DNA of 64,000 nt, taken from the NCBI GenBank assembly GCA_029204225.1, contig CM055106.1, forward strand, positions 9,968,274 through 10,032,273. Reading direction: 5' to 3'. The position numbers were made by a program, and so were the translations under genes. Every line of letters starts with the position of its first letter. Within the stretch, counting starts at the first letter, position 1. The stretch comes from Diphasiastrum complanatum. Lineage: Eukaryota; Streptophyta; Lycopodiopsida; Lycopodiales; Lycopodiaceae. Positions 23,906 through 38,900 of the stretch are shown one piece after another. The notes under the pieces were generated by a model. It worked only from the letters and a program-made list of their open reading frames with translations, was not told where the DNA came from and ran no database searches.

Positions 23906-26900
23906 CTAAACAGAGTCAGGTAGAAGAACCGTGGATCCAGTTGTTTTCCTAGCTTCCAAGTCTGCATGGGCCTGAGCTACTTGAGAGAGAGGATATGTCT
24001 GGTTTACCCGAACTTTTAGCACTCCTGAGGCAACTTCAGCAAAAAGCTCTCCAGCAGTAGAAAGAAGCTCATCCCGAGTGGTAGTATAATGCATCATTGA
24101 AGGTCTTGTAAGAAATATGGACTTTGCAGCCAAAGCAGAAAGCGGCACTGGACCTATCACTCCTGAAGACTGGCCATAGCATACCATGTATCCGCGTAAA
24201 GAAAGGCATGCTAATGATCCCTGTCAAAGTAGCAATTCTAGTTCAGAGAAAAGCCATCAACTTTAAATCTCCCAAGCTCAAGTAAAGTAATCCTTATTGG
24301 TAATCCTACACTTTTAAAAGAAATCAAATTCTAGCTTATTCAGAGAAAAGCACCATAAAAAACTGATTACGTGATTTTTAGAGAACCAGCGACTAAGAAT
24401 TCTTCTGTTCTTTCACCCTGCCTGGGTCAATGCACCCAAACTATGTAATCACAAGATCAAAAAATATCATGTAGTGAAAATATGGGAGGAAGTGGCACAG
24501 AAATGCTATAATTAATCTACTCTCCTTAAAGAGCAGGAGAAAATATAGCTGCCTTATCTAAATTGCTATATGGCAATGTCTCAATTTCTTCAGGATAAAT
24601 AAAATGTTTGTCAAATTTTGTGACATTGTCAGGGGTAATTGGTTGCAATGATAATTGGCGATTTGGTAAAAGCCGAAAGTTTTCAGAGCAGTTGACCTGC
24701 CATCATATAACTGCGCCACACACTTATGCTGCTCCAGGATTGATGAAACTGTCGCGGAGACATTTCATCTCCCCTTATTTATAATGTGACTAAAAGGCAT
24801 GGTGAAGAGGATTTTTTCTTACTGATATATTACCTGCATGTTCCTCAACCACTTCCAGATATGTCACATCAAGATCCATTGTCAGACTTTCATTCCATTT
24901 TTGCTCTTGCCAACATGTTTATTTTGTACCATCGCATATGCTGCTGTTGACAAAATTTGTCATACAAATTTTAGATGGAGTTACCAGTCCTACTAGCACT
25001 CACACAAACCAAGCATAGAGATTAAAGAGAATTCAGATTATCGAAGGATTGAGCAAAGCTCTAAAACATTGGAATGAGATTGTGGTGGGGCGCCAGCCTA
25101 CATATATACTTTCTCTAATCTATGTGAAAAGCTAAAATCATAAAGCAAATAGCAAAAGACAAAAAGTTATTTGCTAATATAACTACCTGTATTGGGTAAA
25201 AAACCCAAGATGTATTCCTAAGTTGTAAAACAAGTCCTAATCTAGTAGTAGTGCGCCCACCTACATGCATGAAAAACGACCTACGATAAATAGTAATGAC
25301 CCCTATAATACAACTTACTGAAAATAGTAATGGACCCTAAAATAGCACGCAGGCATGGCCAATTTCACACTAAGGGGTACCAAATAAACATTAACTCCTA
25401 ACACTCCCCCCAATGTTTACTTCGTTATCTAATACTCCTAGAAGTTCTCTAAACTTTTGGAAATTTTCTTTGCTAAGTCCTTTCGTAAAGATATCTGCAA
25501 CTTGCTCTTCCGTAGGGCAATAGATAAGCTCCACTTCGCCACTCTAAATCTTCTCTGATGAAGTGTTTTAATGTGCATTGTCCTGTTGTGAAAAACTGGA
25601 TTTTTCACCAATTTGATACAACTCCGATTGTCGCACTGAAGTACCGTAGTTTTATCTTGTACCATATGTAGATCATGTAGAATCCCTAACCATATTGCTT
25701 CACTTGCCGCACTCGTAGTAGCCCGGTATTCTGCCTCTATAAATGATAATGCAATAGTATGCTGCTTCTTTGAACTCCAAGAGATAGCACCAGGACCAAG
25801 ACTAAAAACATAACATGTAGTAGATCTTCGGTCTTCCGCATCTCCAACCCAATCAACATCCACATATTGTTGTAATTTCTAATCATCCTATCTTCCATAG
25901 AGAATACCAAATCTCAAAGTACCCTGGATATATTTGAGTAGTCGCTTAGCAGCTCTCCAATGAATTTGCTTAGGCTTAGCCATAAACTGACTAACCATAA
26001 TCATAGCGTAAGCAATATCTTGTCTCATAGTAGTTAGATAGATTAAGCTTCTAACAAGCTTTCTATATAACATCTCATCTACATCCTGATCCTCCTCAGC
26101 TTTAGTAAGCTTACATCCACTATCATATGGTGTAGAAATAGGCTTGCACTCTAACATATTGAACTTTTCAAGAAGTTCATGAGCATACTTAGATTGAGAA
26201 ATAAATAGCCCCTGCGCCACTCTCCATACCTCAATCCCAAGAAAATATTGTAGTGAACCAAGATCTTTCATGTCCAATGCCAATGAGAGATCTTTCTTGA
26301 TACCCTGAATCCTACTATGATCTGATCCTGCAATGACAAGATCATCCACATACATCACTACAATTACAATATGACCATCCCTGATCAAAACATAAAGTGT
26401 ATGCTTTAAACTACTCCTCTGAAAGCCAAGCTCCTCAAAGTATGTGTCAATCCTCATGTACCATGCCTGGGTGCCTGCTTAAGTCCATATAGTGCCTTGT
26501 CCAACTTGCAAACCTTGTCTTCATGTCCTGCTACTATGTATCCATTTGGTTGCTCCATGTAGACTTCCTCCTCTAGAAATCCATTAAAAAATGCACTCTT
26601 CACATCCATTTGTTGAATATCCCATCCAAACTGAGCTGCCAATGATAAAACCGTTCTCATCGTAGTAGACTTAGCAACTGGGGCAAAAATTTCTTTATAG
26701 TCAATCCCTTCATGTGGAGCATAACCTTTTGCCACCAATCTTGCCTTAGGTTTATCTATAGAACCATGTGATTTGTACTTAGTTCTATAGACCCGCTTGC
26801 ATCCAATGGCCTTTTTACCTATATGTAACCGAACAAGTCTCCAAGTCTTGTTCTTCATGATTGAGTCGAACTCCTCATCCATAGCTTTCCTCCAAATATC

Positions 26901-29900
26901 CTCTTTTTCAGCCTCTCTGAAAGTAGATGGATCCTTGGTTTCCAATACTGTGGCCATATATGCAAAATGAACATCCCCATCTTCATGATGATCCTCTTGT
27001 CGAACTTGATCTTCGTGATAATCCTCCTATCGATCCTGATTTTCATGTTGCTTTTCAAGTCTAGCCGATCTCCTAGTCCATGTAGGATGCCTGGTGAACT
27101 AGGAGGTGAATAAGTATCCCATATCCTTGATCTCTCCTTCTTTTTTCCTTTCTCAACCAAGGTCACTCTAGGTACTTGAATTGGCGTAGGTGATACATGT
27201 GTCGATTTAGGTTCCTGTAATAACTCGTCACACAATATAGGGATTCCTCCATCTTGATTCCCATCATAAGGTATCTCTGTATCTTTATGAGTTGCCTCCT
27301 CATCAAAGATTACACCCCTACTGATGATGACTTTCTTACCCTCCAAGTCATACAACCTGTATCCCTTCTCTTGACTATCATATCCAAGGAATAAACACTT
27401 GGTATCCTTAGAATCCAATTTGCTCCTAGAATCCTTAGGTATGTGAGCATAAGCAATACTACCAAACACTCTCAAACGAATTACATCTGGTTTCCGACCC
27501 ATGTAAGCTTCCTCTGGAGTTCGATTTTCTACAATCTCTGTAGGACTTCGATTCAAAAGATAAACCGCCATCTTAACTGCTTCACCCCAAAACATATTTG
27601 GATATTTTTTACTCTTGAGCATACTCCTTGCACTTTCCACTATAGACCGGTTCTTTCTTTTTGCAACTCGATTTTGTTAAGGCATGTCCATGTTTGCAAA
27701 TTGTCTCTTTATATCATAATCCTTGCAAAACACTTGAAATTCCATAGAAATATACTCTCTCCCTTTGTCCGAGCGAAGTATCTTGATTTGTTTATTTGTT
27801 TCTTTCTCCACCTATGTCTTAAACCATGTGAAATACCTGAAAGCTTCACCCTTATGCTTGAGAAGATAGATCCACGTCTTCTTAGAATAATCATCCACAA
27901 ACACCATGAAGTAACTTGCTCCCCAATAAGACTAAGTTCTCATAGGACCACACAAATTTGTATGAACAGATTCTAGAACATTTTTCGCCTTGAATGTACT
28001 AGACAAAAATTTCTTCATATGATGCTTGCCTAAGTCACAACTTTCACAAACCTTGATCTGATATGTTTTTATTGTAAGTTCGAAATGCAGTATTGTAATT
28101 AACTGTACATATCTTCAGTTAATTAAGTTTATTGGTTGTTCGGGACGTGAGCCACTAATATCATATCAGTCGGGCACTGATCCCGTAGATGGCTACTTGT
28201 CTTAGCCGAGTAGCCACACGTAGAAAAAATTAGCCTGTACAGAGTTATATACAGTGTATGCTATACTTGGGGCATGTCCCAAGTTTGTCGGTTGAATTTG
28301 GCCATACTGGGCCTGCGACCTTGATTTGGCAGGTGGTAGGCCAATTTTAGGACACCTGTCCTTTCATGCAGTTGGGGCTTTGGTATATGTACAATGTTCT
28401 CTTTGTAATACAAAGGTTTTGCTGTGCCATCTTTGAGAGCTTGTGAGGAGTGTCTATGGTGATTGATTGATGTGATCTGCATACTGCACTAGATCCTAAC
28501 AGGATTTTAACATGGTATCAGAGCCATGGGATTCATTTGACGTGGACCCATGAAGTTTTGAAGGGAATAAAATAGTATCTCTTCATTAAAAAATTTCAGC
28601 ATGAAAAGGGCTGAAGAGACCCGAAGTCCTGAGGGCATGGAGTGCATTACGGGGTGATGTGGATCCAGCATGCCCATGGTTTCTGATCCTGATGCCGCAC
28701 CATTTTCTATTCTTGTTGATGCGGTTGCTGTTCCACCTATGGATATTGCATTTGATTCATCTGATCTTATTCCTGTTGCTAATTTCCATGATGTTGGTGT
28801 CCCGGATTCTGATGTTGTTGCTGCCATCCCTCCTGTTGATCTTTTAGATATTGATGGTCCCGATGCTCCTTCTGCTCTTGCTCTTGATTCTTCATTACTT
28901 GTTGATGATGATACCTCAGTTGCCCGACGACCTCCATTACTTACATACTAATCTAGTCTTATCATCTACTAAAATTGAGATTAATAATTCTCTTTGCTTC
29001 ATTGTACTGAGAGCAGATATTCGTGGCTATAGGGGATTCAGCTTTTGGATTGACACCACTAGCATGAAATATATAACCCAAAAAAGAACACGACAATACA
29101 ACGGTACTAAAGTAGCTGTAGTAGTTAAAATTTTATAGCCCACATTGAGGGCAATGTTTTAGAAGGGAGGAGTGTTATGGACACGCATTATAGTCCATCC
29201 TCCTCTAATTTTTGAATTTCACTTTCCCTCCAAATCAATATGAAGGGAGATAAGATTTGTCCACTATAAATAGCCATTAAGGCTAGTCATTTGCTAGTTT
29301 TGATCATTTGAGTCTTGGGCTTCTTGTAGGGGAGTTGTACTATTTTCAAGATCTTAGTTGGAGATATACCTGAGCTATCGGCGGCCATTGATATTCATAT
29401 AGTTTCTTAGTTGGAGAATGCTATGTGAATGCCTTTTTCTATTTTTTATGCATCATTAATACTAATACCTGTGAATCTGTTCATAACATTAGTGGCTGCA
29501 AAAAAGAGATTTTTTCGGCCAACTTCCATTTTTTTATTGTGATTATATATCGAATCAATATGCCAAAGGCAAGGTTTGAGGCATGGACCCATCCATGCCA
29601 ATGTCTTGATGGAGGCCAAGAAATTTTTGAAAGTCTCATAGATGAAGAGGGTTCCAATGCAAAATCTGACTATGTATTTCAAGGAGGGGTGTTAAGAAAT
29701 CTCTCATTTGCTTGGTAGCAATTAGGACTGAAAGGATGCACAAAGGTGCCATTGAATGTCAACCAATTTCTGCTAACCAATTTTTGTTTCTTGAGTCAAG
29801 GGTGATGGATCATATAGAAGGGGAAGAAGAAAAACTGTTAAGAAGCTTAGGCACCCATTGACCATGGAGGTTCAAGCAAGAGGGGGAGAGTGGTCGTTAG

Positions 29901-32900
29901 TGGCTCTCAACCAGGCTTGCAAGAAAGTTGGGGAAGAAAAAGGACAATTGAAGTCAAAAGTGCATGCAAGAGTGCTATGGCCATGTCCAGCAATCGAGGA
30001 TTTGGAATAATCTTAGACATGGGACTTAGGCCTCCAGTGTCGAGCTAATTGATTATGCATGTGACTCCAATCAAGACTAGTTGATAATTATTGACTTGAA
30101 AGGACCTAAGGTATTCAGATAGAGGCAAGTGGAGTAGTGCACACTATGTGACAATCAGATGAATGATGACAATAACAAGTAGTTGACCAATCTTGAGTCT
30201 TAGCATGGTATTGTATGGGACTACATGGGAAGCTTGCAAAAGTGTTCTGAGGTATTCCAGGGCATAAATACCTCCATTGAGAACTCATACACCATCCATT
30301 AGAATTTAGGCTTTCAGCTTGTAGGCTCCTATATTGTCCTCCTCATCTATTATTCACATATCGTGGCTCAAAGATGAAATTATTGTGAGTTGGTCCTTGG
30401 CTTCTTCTTGGTTGGGTGGTTTGGCTCCACAGTGCTCTCTCGATTTTCCTTGTGAGCAGATCTTGGTGGTGTTGGTGCCTTGTGATCTTCACAGTGGTAT
30501 CAAAGCCTGGCTTGCAAAGGTTTAGGAGAATTGGAGTTGGTGCTCACATTTAAAGTTTTTGGTAGGAAATCATTGTACCTCGACTATCTCTCCCAGTTGG
30601 TGAAACTATCTCCAAGTAAGTGGTTTCTCAAATTTCTATACATTCTAAGGTCAAATCTTGGACTTGTATGGAGCCATATCTATGATTTGGTAAGAAATTT
30701 CCACAAATTATCATCTTGCATGAATGTATGCTTGTGTTTGTGTGTGTTTTACTCAATCCATGTTGAATCTAGATGATTTTGATGTGTGCACAACTTGTCT
30801 TGAGTTCATGAGACAATGTTTAAGCATGCCAATATTGCCTCAAATACTTGCTTAGCGCAATGATTATAGTGAAATTTGGCCAAATATCCATGGTTTTTGC
30901 TATAAATAGATGCTAGGAACATGTGTACTTGCTTAGCACAATGATTATAGTGAAATTTGGCCAAAAATCCATTGTTTTTGCTTTTAATAGATGCTAGGAA
31001 CATGTGTTAGTTCTGAAGGCTCGAGGTGTAGGAAAACAAGAGTCAAGGCACCAAGATCTAGAGAGAGAGAGAAAACAACAACACAAGTAATGGAGAGCAA
31101 TGCTTAGCCAAAACTGAAAAATGTGACACAATAAGCCAATATGTACTCAGCCTACTTACTGAATGTAGGGCACCCCCAAAAGTCAAGATAGGGCCCCTAA
31201 ACCAAATTAGATCGCTAAGGACCCATGAGTCAGTACATGACCAAAATTTGGTCCATCACAAATTAAGACAAACTTAACATGGCCTAAATAACTAAATACC
31301 CATGGTTACACAAATCTCAACCTTTTGGGTCAAAGTAACCTATGGATTAACTTAAGCATAGTCATTTATTTCTAACACCCTCCTTAAATGACAATGCAAA
31401 AAAACTGAAATCTTCACTATGTAATAAAGCCACCACGTGGTATTAAATTTAAAGCTTTGCATAAAGCTTCAAATCTGACTCTAGGCAACGCCTTTGTGAA
31501 GAGGTCCGCAATATTATCCTCTGTAGGACAAAACTCAAGTAAAATGTTGCCATCATGAAGTCTCTCCCGAACAAAGTGATAATGGATCTCGATGTGCTTC
31601 GTCCTCGCATGAAAAACAGGATTCCGTGCAATGGCAAGAGCACTCTGACTATCACTTAAGATAAGAGTGGCTGAGGGCTCACCAAACTTCATGTCAACAA
31701 GTAGTCTTCTCAGCCATAAACGCTCTGTTGTGGCTGAAAATATCGCTCTATATACTGCCTCACTAGAAGAAGTAGCAACAGTGGGCTGCTTTTCACTTGA
31801 CCAAGAAATTGCAGAATTTCCATAGAAAAAGCAATGTCCACTTGTAGAGCATTAAGTGTCTTGATCTCCACCCCAATCCGAGTCACTAAAACCAACCAAA
31901 CATGCATCATCACAAGCAGGAAAAACCAGTCCATGACTTCTTGTTCCTTGAAGATATCGAAAGATCCTCTTCAACACTTTCCAATGTGATGTCATCGGGG
32001 CATGCATGAATTGACTCATGAGTGAGACACTATAAGAAATGTCCGGTTTTGAATTACATAGGTAAATGAGACAGCCAATAGCTTGACAATATAAAGTAGT
32101 ATCAAATGGTTCACCATCACCTTGACTACATAATTTCAGGCCTGTCTCCATAGGTGTAGCAATCGGCTTGCAATCTTCCATCTTGAACTGCTTCAAAATC
32201 TGCCCAATGTAGCGTTCTTGAGAGATGAAAATTCCAACCTCTTCTTGTACAAATTCAAGACCAAGATACAAGTGCAATAGGCATAAATTTGAGGTTTCAA
32301 AAATCATACCAAGATCAAGTATTACGGCATCAATCTGCTGCACATTACTTCCCGTAATAGTAATATCATCAACATAAAGCAAAATAATGATGATAAAATC
32401 TGAAGTATGCTTGACATAGAGAGTAGATTCGCTAGTGGGCTGTCCCCCTTCAAGATATGAGTTGGGGCAACATCTAATGAATTCTTTTCATCAAAATGCA
32501 CATCACGACTAACAATAATCTTGTTAGTGCTCAAATTGAACAGCCTATAGCCTTTTCTTTCACTACTATAGCCAACAAAAATGCATTGAACTCCTTTATC
32601 CTCAAGCTTTGTATGAAGTTTATTTGTAAAAAAGCATAAGCCGTACAACAAAAAAATGCGAAAGTGAGAGATTGTGGGCTTCTTCCCATACCAAACTTCA
32701 TAAGGAGTTAATACTTTCAATGCTTTAGTAGGACTACGATTGCTTATGTATGCCGCCATTATAATCGCTTCAGCCCAAAACTTGTGAGGCAGCCCCTTTG
32801 CTTTGAGCATGCAACGGGCCATCTCCATAAGTCTGCGATTCTTTCACTCGGCAACACCATTTTGTTGAGGCGTATAAGGAGTTGTCATTTGATGTAGAAT

Positions 32901-35900
32901 TCCCTTCTCTCGAAGAAATGCACCGAACGTACTCTTGATGTATTCCCCTCGATCGGTGCGTAGGGTCTTCAAAGTATGCCCAAACTGATTTGCCACCATT
33001 GCTAGAAAATCTTTGAAGTGTTCAAGAACTTCCGATTTAGCCTTCATAGGATAGATCCATGTAAAACGGGAAAAGTCATCAATAAAAGTCACAAAATAGA
33101 TGCACTTTCCAATGGATTCGGTCCTCATTGGACCACAAACATCACTATGAACCAAATCAAATTTATCAAGAACCCTTATAGTTCCATCAATTGGAAAAGG
33201 TTTCCTTTGAAACTTTCCAAGTATGCACCCCTCGCATACATGCCCTTCCGGCTGCTCAATATTAGGCATGTCTTTTACCATATTAAATGTCTTCAACTTC
33301 TTCAAACTTGCAAAGTTGAGATGCCCAAACCTTGCATGCCACAATTCAGCCAGATCCAATGATTGTGATGTAGAAGCAACAAGACCCATGAGGAGGCGGA
33401 GCAGTATGTTGGTATTGAAATCGATAGAAGCAGTTGTAATCTATTAACAAGAGAATTCAATTTAGGGTTATTGTGACAACCGGTTATAAAATCTGAGAGC
33501 GAATTCAAAAGAGCCTAGAAGTCTAAACACCATGTAATAACGAACGATGATTAATAATAGAAGTCTAAAGACCATGTAATAAGGAACTATGATTAATAAT
33601 AGAAGTCCGAAAGTCAACTAACCAAGAATTAGAAGCATCCAATTGAGATTGGATGTCATCCAAAGAAGAGCTAGAAATCAAACAAAGGGATCAAATCGGT
33701 GACCCAAAAAACACACAAAAACAAGTCGGAACGAGGCTAGACAAGATGGAATAAAAAATAAAGGTCAAAACTTGATCAAAAGAATCAAGAACTACGTCTA
33801 AAGTCATGAAGGTAGGGTAAGAAGGCAACAAGCAACAAGATCAAGGCTAGAGGAGAAAAAAGACAGCTGAAAGGAGGCAACAAGATAGGGCAAGGGTGAA
33901 AATGAGCGAGAGGATTGATGGAAGACCAAACAACAAAGAGGAGAGGGCAAAGGAGGGTAGCGGAAGAGGCTGGTGGGGGGAGTGCAAAAGGGGTAGAAGG
34001 AGAGGAAGAGACATACAACAAGATGAGACTAGCGGAAGTGCAGGAGCAAACAAGGAGGAGGGGCGAGAGAAAGTTTGCGGATCAAAAAGAGGGCTGGAAA
34101 AGATGGAGAAAAAGGAGAGGGGCAGCAAATGAGACGGAGATGGAGGAAGAAAAAAAATGGACGGATAAGTGCTCTGATACCATGTCATAAGCTTAATCAA
34201 ATAAATTGGGATCAAATGAAGTATAGAAGCAATAGACAAAGAGCATTCACAAAACATATCCATCAGAGAAAAATCAATGAAAGTCAAAGGCTATCAATAG
34301 CTCAAGCGATTCTCCGACGAAGATCCCCAAAACTAAATCTCCCTTCAAACAGTTCGGGACACCAAAATCAATCAACTACTTAATGGGTCTTCAGCTCCTA
34401 TTTATACTAGTTTGGTTACTTATAAAAGGATCCAAAGAATGAAGAAATAGGGAGGTATTGAGTCATTGGGCACAAAAGTAATAAAATGGGGCCAAAATAG
34501 TTGTAAGTCATGTTTAGTCAAACCCATAGAATAGTGGACAACTAACTCACCACCAAATTGTAGAACATAAATCATGTCTTTCCTCTTTTCATTTGATGAA
34601 TATTTTTCCTCCTTGTGGTGTATGCATGTTAGGGTTTGCAAGGTAGCCTTCTTCAATGGTGGTATTTGTTATTTATAGTTCTCAATGATTCTTGCATATT
34701 AGTGTGTGTGCTATCTAGAAAACCATCCAGGATGCATGGTCAATCTCTTCGGTGGACTGTACTCTTTGTTTTAGAGCATGTTGGACAATCAGAACACACA
34801 AGGCAGTGATTATCTTTAGCATAAGCTGTCTATTAGACTGTTTTTGCACCTAGCAGTTGATTATAACGGGAGAGTTGTTCTGCAATATTCCTGCTCTCTT
34901 CTCCGTTCTCGTTCTTCCTATCTCCCTTGCCCCATCAGATTGGTATCAGAGCTTAGTCCAAATAAACCAAGAGATTAAGTTTGTTCTATTTGTATACTGT
35001 TATCATGTCTCATATAGCTAGAGTCATTGACAAGTTCAACGGTTCTAACTTCTACATTTGGAAGTTAAAACTTAGAATACAAAATTGCTTTGAATAGACA
35101 CCACGTGTTACGAGCATGTAACCAGTGCCGAACCCTAGAGAACACAAGAGGTCAGATACCACAGTCAGGGGCGTGTCTAGCGTACACGTCCAACAGGGCA
35201 AGACAGTGTGAGTAGTGTGCCCCGGCACGGACCATAGCCATGGCGGGCCTAACACAGCTTAAGGACCTGTCAGCAGGATAGGGTCCGACGTTGGGTCCCG
35301 ACGTACAGTCGGCCACGTCAGTGTCACGTGGCTGACACTTGGCAGTATGCATGCTACCAGTCCTCACACTGGGCTAGGAGGGGCTTACTCCATATCAGGG
35401 AGTTGGCAAGGTTGGGGGGATCAGTTAGTGTTTGCCCTAATGTGGTGTTTAGATCTCTAACAACATGCATGTACAGTTTATCCATAAAAGGATGACTGAT
35501 TCAGATTGCGCTTTGCTTGCCAGTCAAGGTGAGTCTCAAATAGACGAACTGGCTCCAAGATACTATGGTCCTATTCACATTCTCCACAAGCTTAACCTTG
35601 TCGCTACTACTAGACCATGTGACACATTCCATGTTAGGACATTGTAGTATTTCATGGTTGTGAGGCCTGAACAATCATTATGTGCTTTTTTATCACATCA
35701 CCATGAACATGTTGGTAAACTTACACACTATGTACGTTATCAGCCTTTGGGTAAAGGCTGAAAAATTCTTAAAGGACAATGTGTTTAACCCAAAAACAGT
35801 TGTATCACGCATATTCAATCCCAGACCTAGGAATTCCAACAAGAATACTTTACAAGCTTCTTATCCCACTCCCAATGACAAAGTAGATAGCATGTCCCAA

Positions 35901-38900
35901 AGACAGCTAGAAGTCCGATGGCATTACTCTATCTCAATCCCTGCAGCCATCCACAACACTTAGGCAAACAGGCCAGTTCAAAACTTGTTCTTGATCGAAC
36001 CTCAAAGAAATACATTCAGCCAGATCATAAATTACATTCAAATGTAGATGATTTAAATAAGAAAACAGATTCAAGAAATACATAAAAAGGGTTAATCTCC
36101 TTGCTTATTCAGATAATTCTATCAAAAAAGAGCTTGGGAGCTCCTGTATTCCAACAAAATCGGGTTGACACACACCTTGGAGAAGAGGCCCAGCTTGCAT
36201 TGCATACATAAAGCATTAAGAGTGGAAAATGGAGTTTGGTTCTCATTTCTGCAGACATGGCAATCTCATTTATGTTTGATGCATAGAACCCATGGTTCCC
36301 AGAACTGTGGGCCCTGGGAACCGTGGAAGGAACCGTACCACGGTTCATTGAACTGTGGTACGGTTCCAGTATTTAATTAATTAATTAATTAATTAATTAT
36401 CTAATCACCAAATTCGTCTGTATACAGATTTGGACCTGATCCATAATAGAATTTCTGGTCCAAAATAGGACCTGATCCACACAGACACAGATTTGGACCT
36501 GATCCATAACAGATTTGGACAGACCATAGAACCGTACTGTTAATCCACACAGACCTGTGTACTGAGAAAAAAAATTTAATTTATTAATTAATTACCTGCC
36601 ACGGTTCACACGGTTCCTGCATAAATGTTCTGAGAACTGTACGGTTCTCGGAACCGTACTGAACCGTTAACGGTTCATTAATTCTATGGTTTGATGTGAT
36701 TATTTCTGAAGAAAGATTTTTAGAAAGCTGTTAGGTTCTAAATGAAGGTGATGTTAATCTCTTGTAGACTTCTATTGCATTAAAAGGTCGTAAACTTAGC
36801 ATTATCTACTTCAAGATAGTAATAAACCTGGAAGTTCTCACACTGCTCTCTACATGCTTGATCTCATAATTATGATTTCAAAATTGAGCACAAATTTCTG
36901 TTGAGTTGGGCCAATGATAACTGCAGACATCAAGGACAAGCGCAGCCTCGATGAAGAACGGTACTAAAGAGCAAAGTAAATCAAATCAATTCCAACTTCC
37001 TTTTTCGAAATGGAAGGAAAGTTATGCTTCATTATTTCAGCTTGCTCCAAATTAAACTGAAACCAGAGAAAGTAGCTGGTACACAAAGTGCACCACTACA
37101 GATAGAAGATATTATCTCAAAACAGATGATAGCAACTTGCATGAAAATCTCACAATAAATGAAACTCAAACATTTGGAACATTGCTGACCTTTCTGAAGT
37201 GTTTTTTTTGGGTTTTGACCAATCAAAGTGCTGATTTAAGGATTGAAAAGGTAAATATATCATAAAAGTTCATGTCCATTGAACAAATGCACTAAATTTA
37301 CTGTGAGTAACAAAGTTCATAATCTTTTGTGCAAAACGCCTTTTAATTGTTTGAATAGGACGAAAAGTGCTCAGGAGGTGCAAGGTGCTCAAGCAATGGT
37401 TTTTTGTTCTCTTTTGGGGCCAGATTCGTCCCTAATATTCACATGGGAACCGTTTGACTTCTTTTTTGGGGCCCTAGGTTCCCAGAAAAAAACAGTTTGA
37501 TCATTTGAGGTTTCAAATGAGTATGAAACGTTAAGGTTTCATACGAGTTTGAAAAAACATTCGAACGGGTTTGAAAGTAACAATGCCACCGATCAATCTA
37601 ATTTGACTTATCTCATATTATTCTCAGTTCGCATTGTTCTCAAGTAAAGCTAGCCAACAAATGCATATAATTTCTGGCGGGCCATGATTTTTGGCAGAAT
37701 AGGTATCTTGAAGGCCAGCAAACACTTTGTGGCATTGGCATTCATCTCACAAGCAATAAAGCAATTTAAACTGGGCAACCTCTATTGTTGACAATAAATC
37801 ACTACTAACCTGAAAAGTGTCCTTGCCAACTGAATCATACACGACCTGAACACCTTTACCATCTGTAATATCCTTCACACGTTCTACAAAATCTTGCTCT
37901 TTGTAAATGATAACATGATGACAGCCATCTTCAACTGCCTGAGCTGCTTTTTCTTTGTTGGACACACAGCCAATCACCACTGCACCCAATGCATTAGCCC
38001 ATTGACAAAGTAGGGATCCAACTCCACCTGCTGCAGCATGTATCAAAATTGTATGCCCCGGTTCTACCTGTACAGAAATAACTTCCATGTTCATGAAACA
38101 CATATATGTACAGATCTTTCAGTGAGAGAGCTTTAATCAACATACAAACTTCTGCAACCAGCATACAAAGCCATTTCTGAGAGGAGACAATAGGCAGCTA
38201 CCTTAGAAACATGAATAACTGACCAAAAAAAAGGTGTAAATAGACCAAACAAATACGATATAGTAGAAATTAAACCTTGCCTGGTTGTAACCAAATGCAT
38301 ATCATAAGAAGCAAATGATGATACCTTGAAGCAGCGGCGAAGAAGAAACTGTGCAGTCATTCCCTTAAGCATGACAGCAGCAGCTGTGATAGAGTCCACG
38401 GCATCAGGTACAGAAACAAGAACATTTGCAGGAAGAACCATCTCCTCACAATAGGAGCCCATTGGATTTCCAGCATATGCAACTCTGTCCCCAACCTTTC
38501 TTCCAGTAAGGCCTGGCCCAACAGCTGTCACCACACCTACAGCTTCCCTTCCTGCCATTCTCATAACAAAAATAAGTGGCTTATTGGTAAAAACTTACTC
38601 CAAGTAATAAGGCAGAAAGTTTTGGTGGCTGGTCAGAAATCAAAGATGGTGCATGATTTATTTTGTAGTTCTTCACTCTTCTGCCTTTTGAATCCCCATT
38701 TGAAGCCCCCAGGAAAAAACAATGGAATGCAAGATAACCTTTACGACCACGTACAATATCAATCCAGGATAACAACGAATGCTGACAGTGACTATATTTA
38801 ATTTGACATACCTCCTCTTTTATAAACTGCATAAACTAGAAAGAATTGCTTGCATAATCAACCTTGTCAATATGCCGTATTTAGAAGGTCAATCACCAGA

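Larger units (their letters stand above)
24221..37809 (-). other. Intron 4 of the quinone oxidoreductase gene (13.6 kb)
   Basis: The donor is CAG|GTTAGT at 37810/37809 and the acceptor TTTGACAG at 24221. It holds two - strand copia relics, several LTRs with primer sites, gypsy remnants and a hAT MITE. 24221-25187, 35651-36273 and 36697-37809 show nothing recognisable. Confidence 0.85.

Noticed and set aside
28670-28951. Asp/Val/Pro-rich ORF as a host protein
   Set aside because: It lies between an LTR primer site and a polypurine tract, has low complexity and no recognised domain.
33785-34287. Long hydrophobic - strand and basic + strand ORFs
   Set aside because: The region is almost purely purine on one strand, which removes stops and yields Leu/Ser/Pro- or Arg/Glu-rich frames. 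It lies in an LTR-element leader.
35052-35367. - strand ORFs in the GC-rich patch
   Set aside because: No domain, odd composition, and bounded by rearranged retroelement pieces; low stop frequency follows from GC content.
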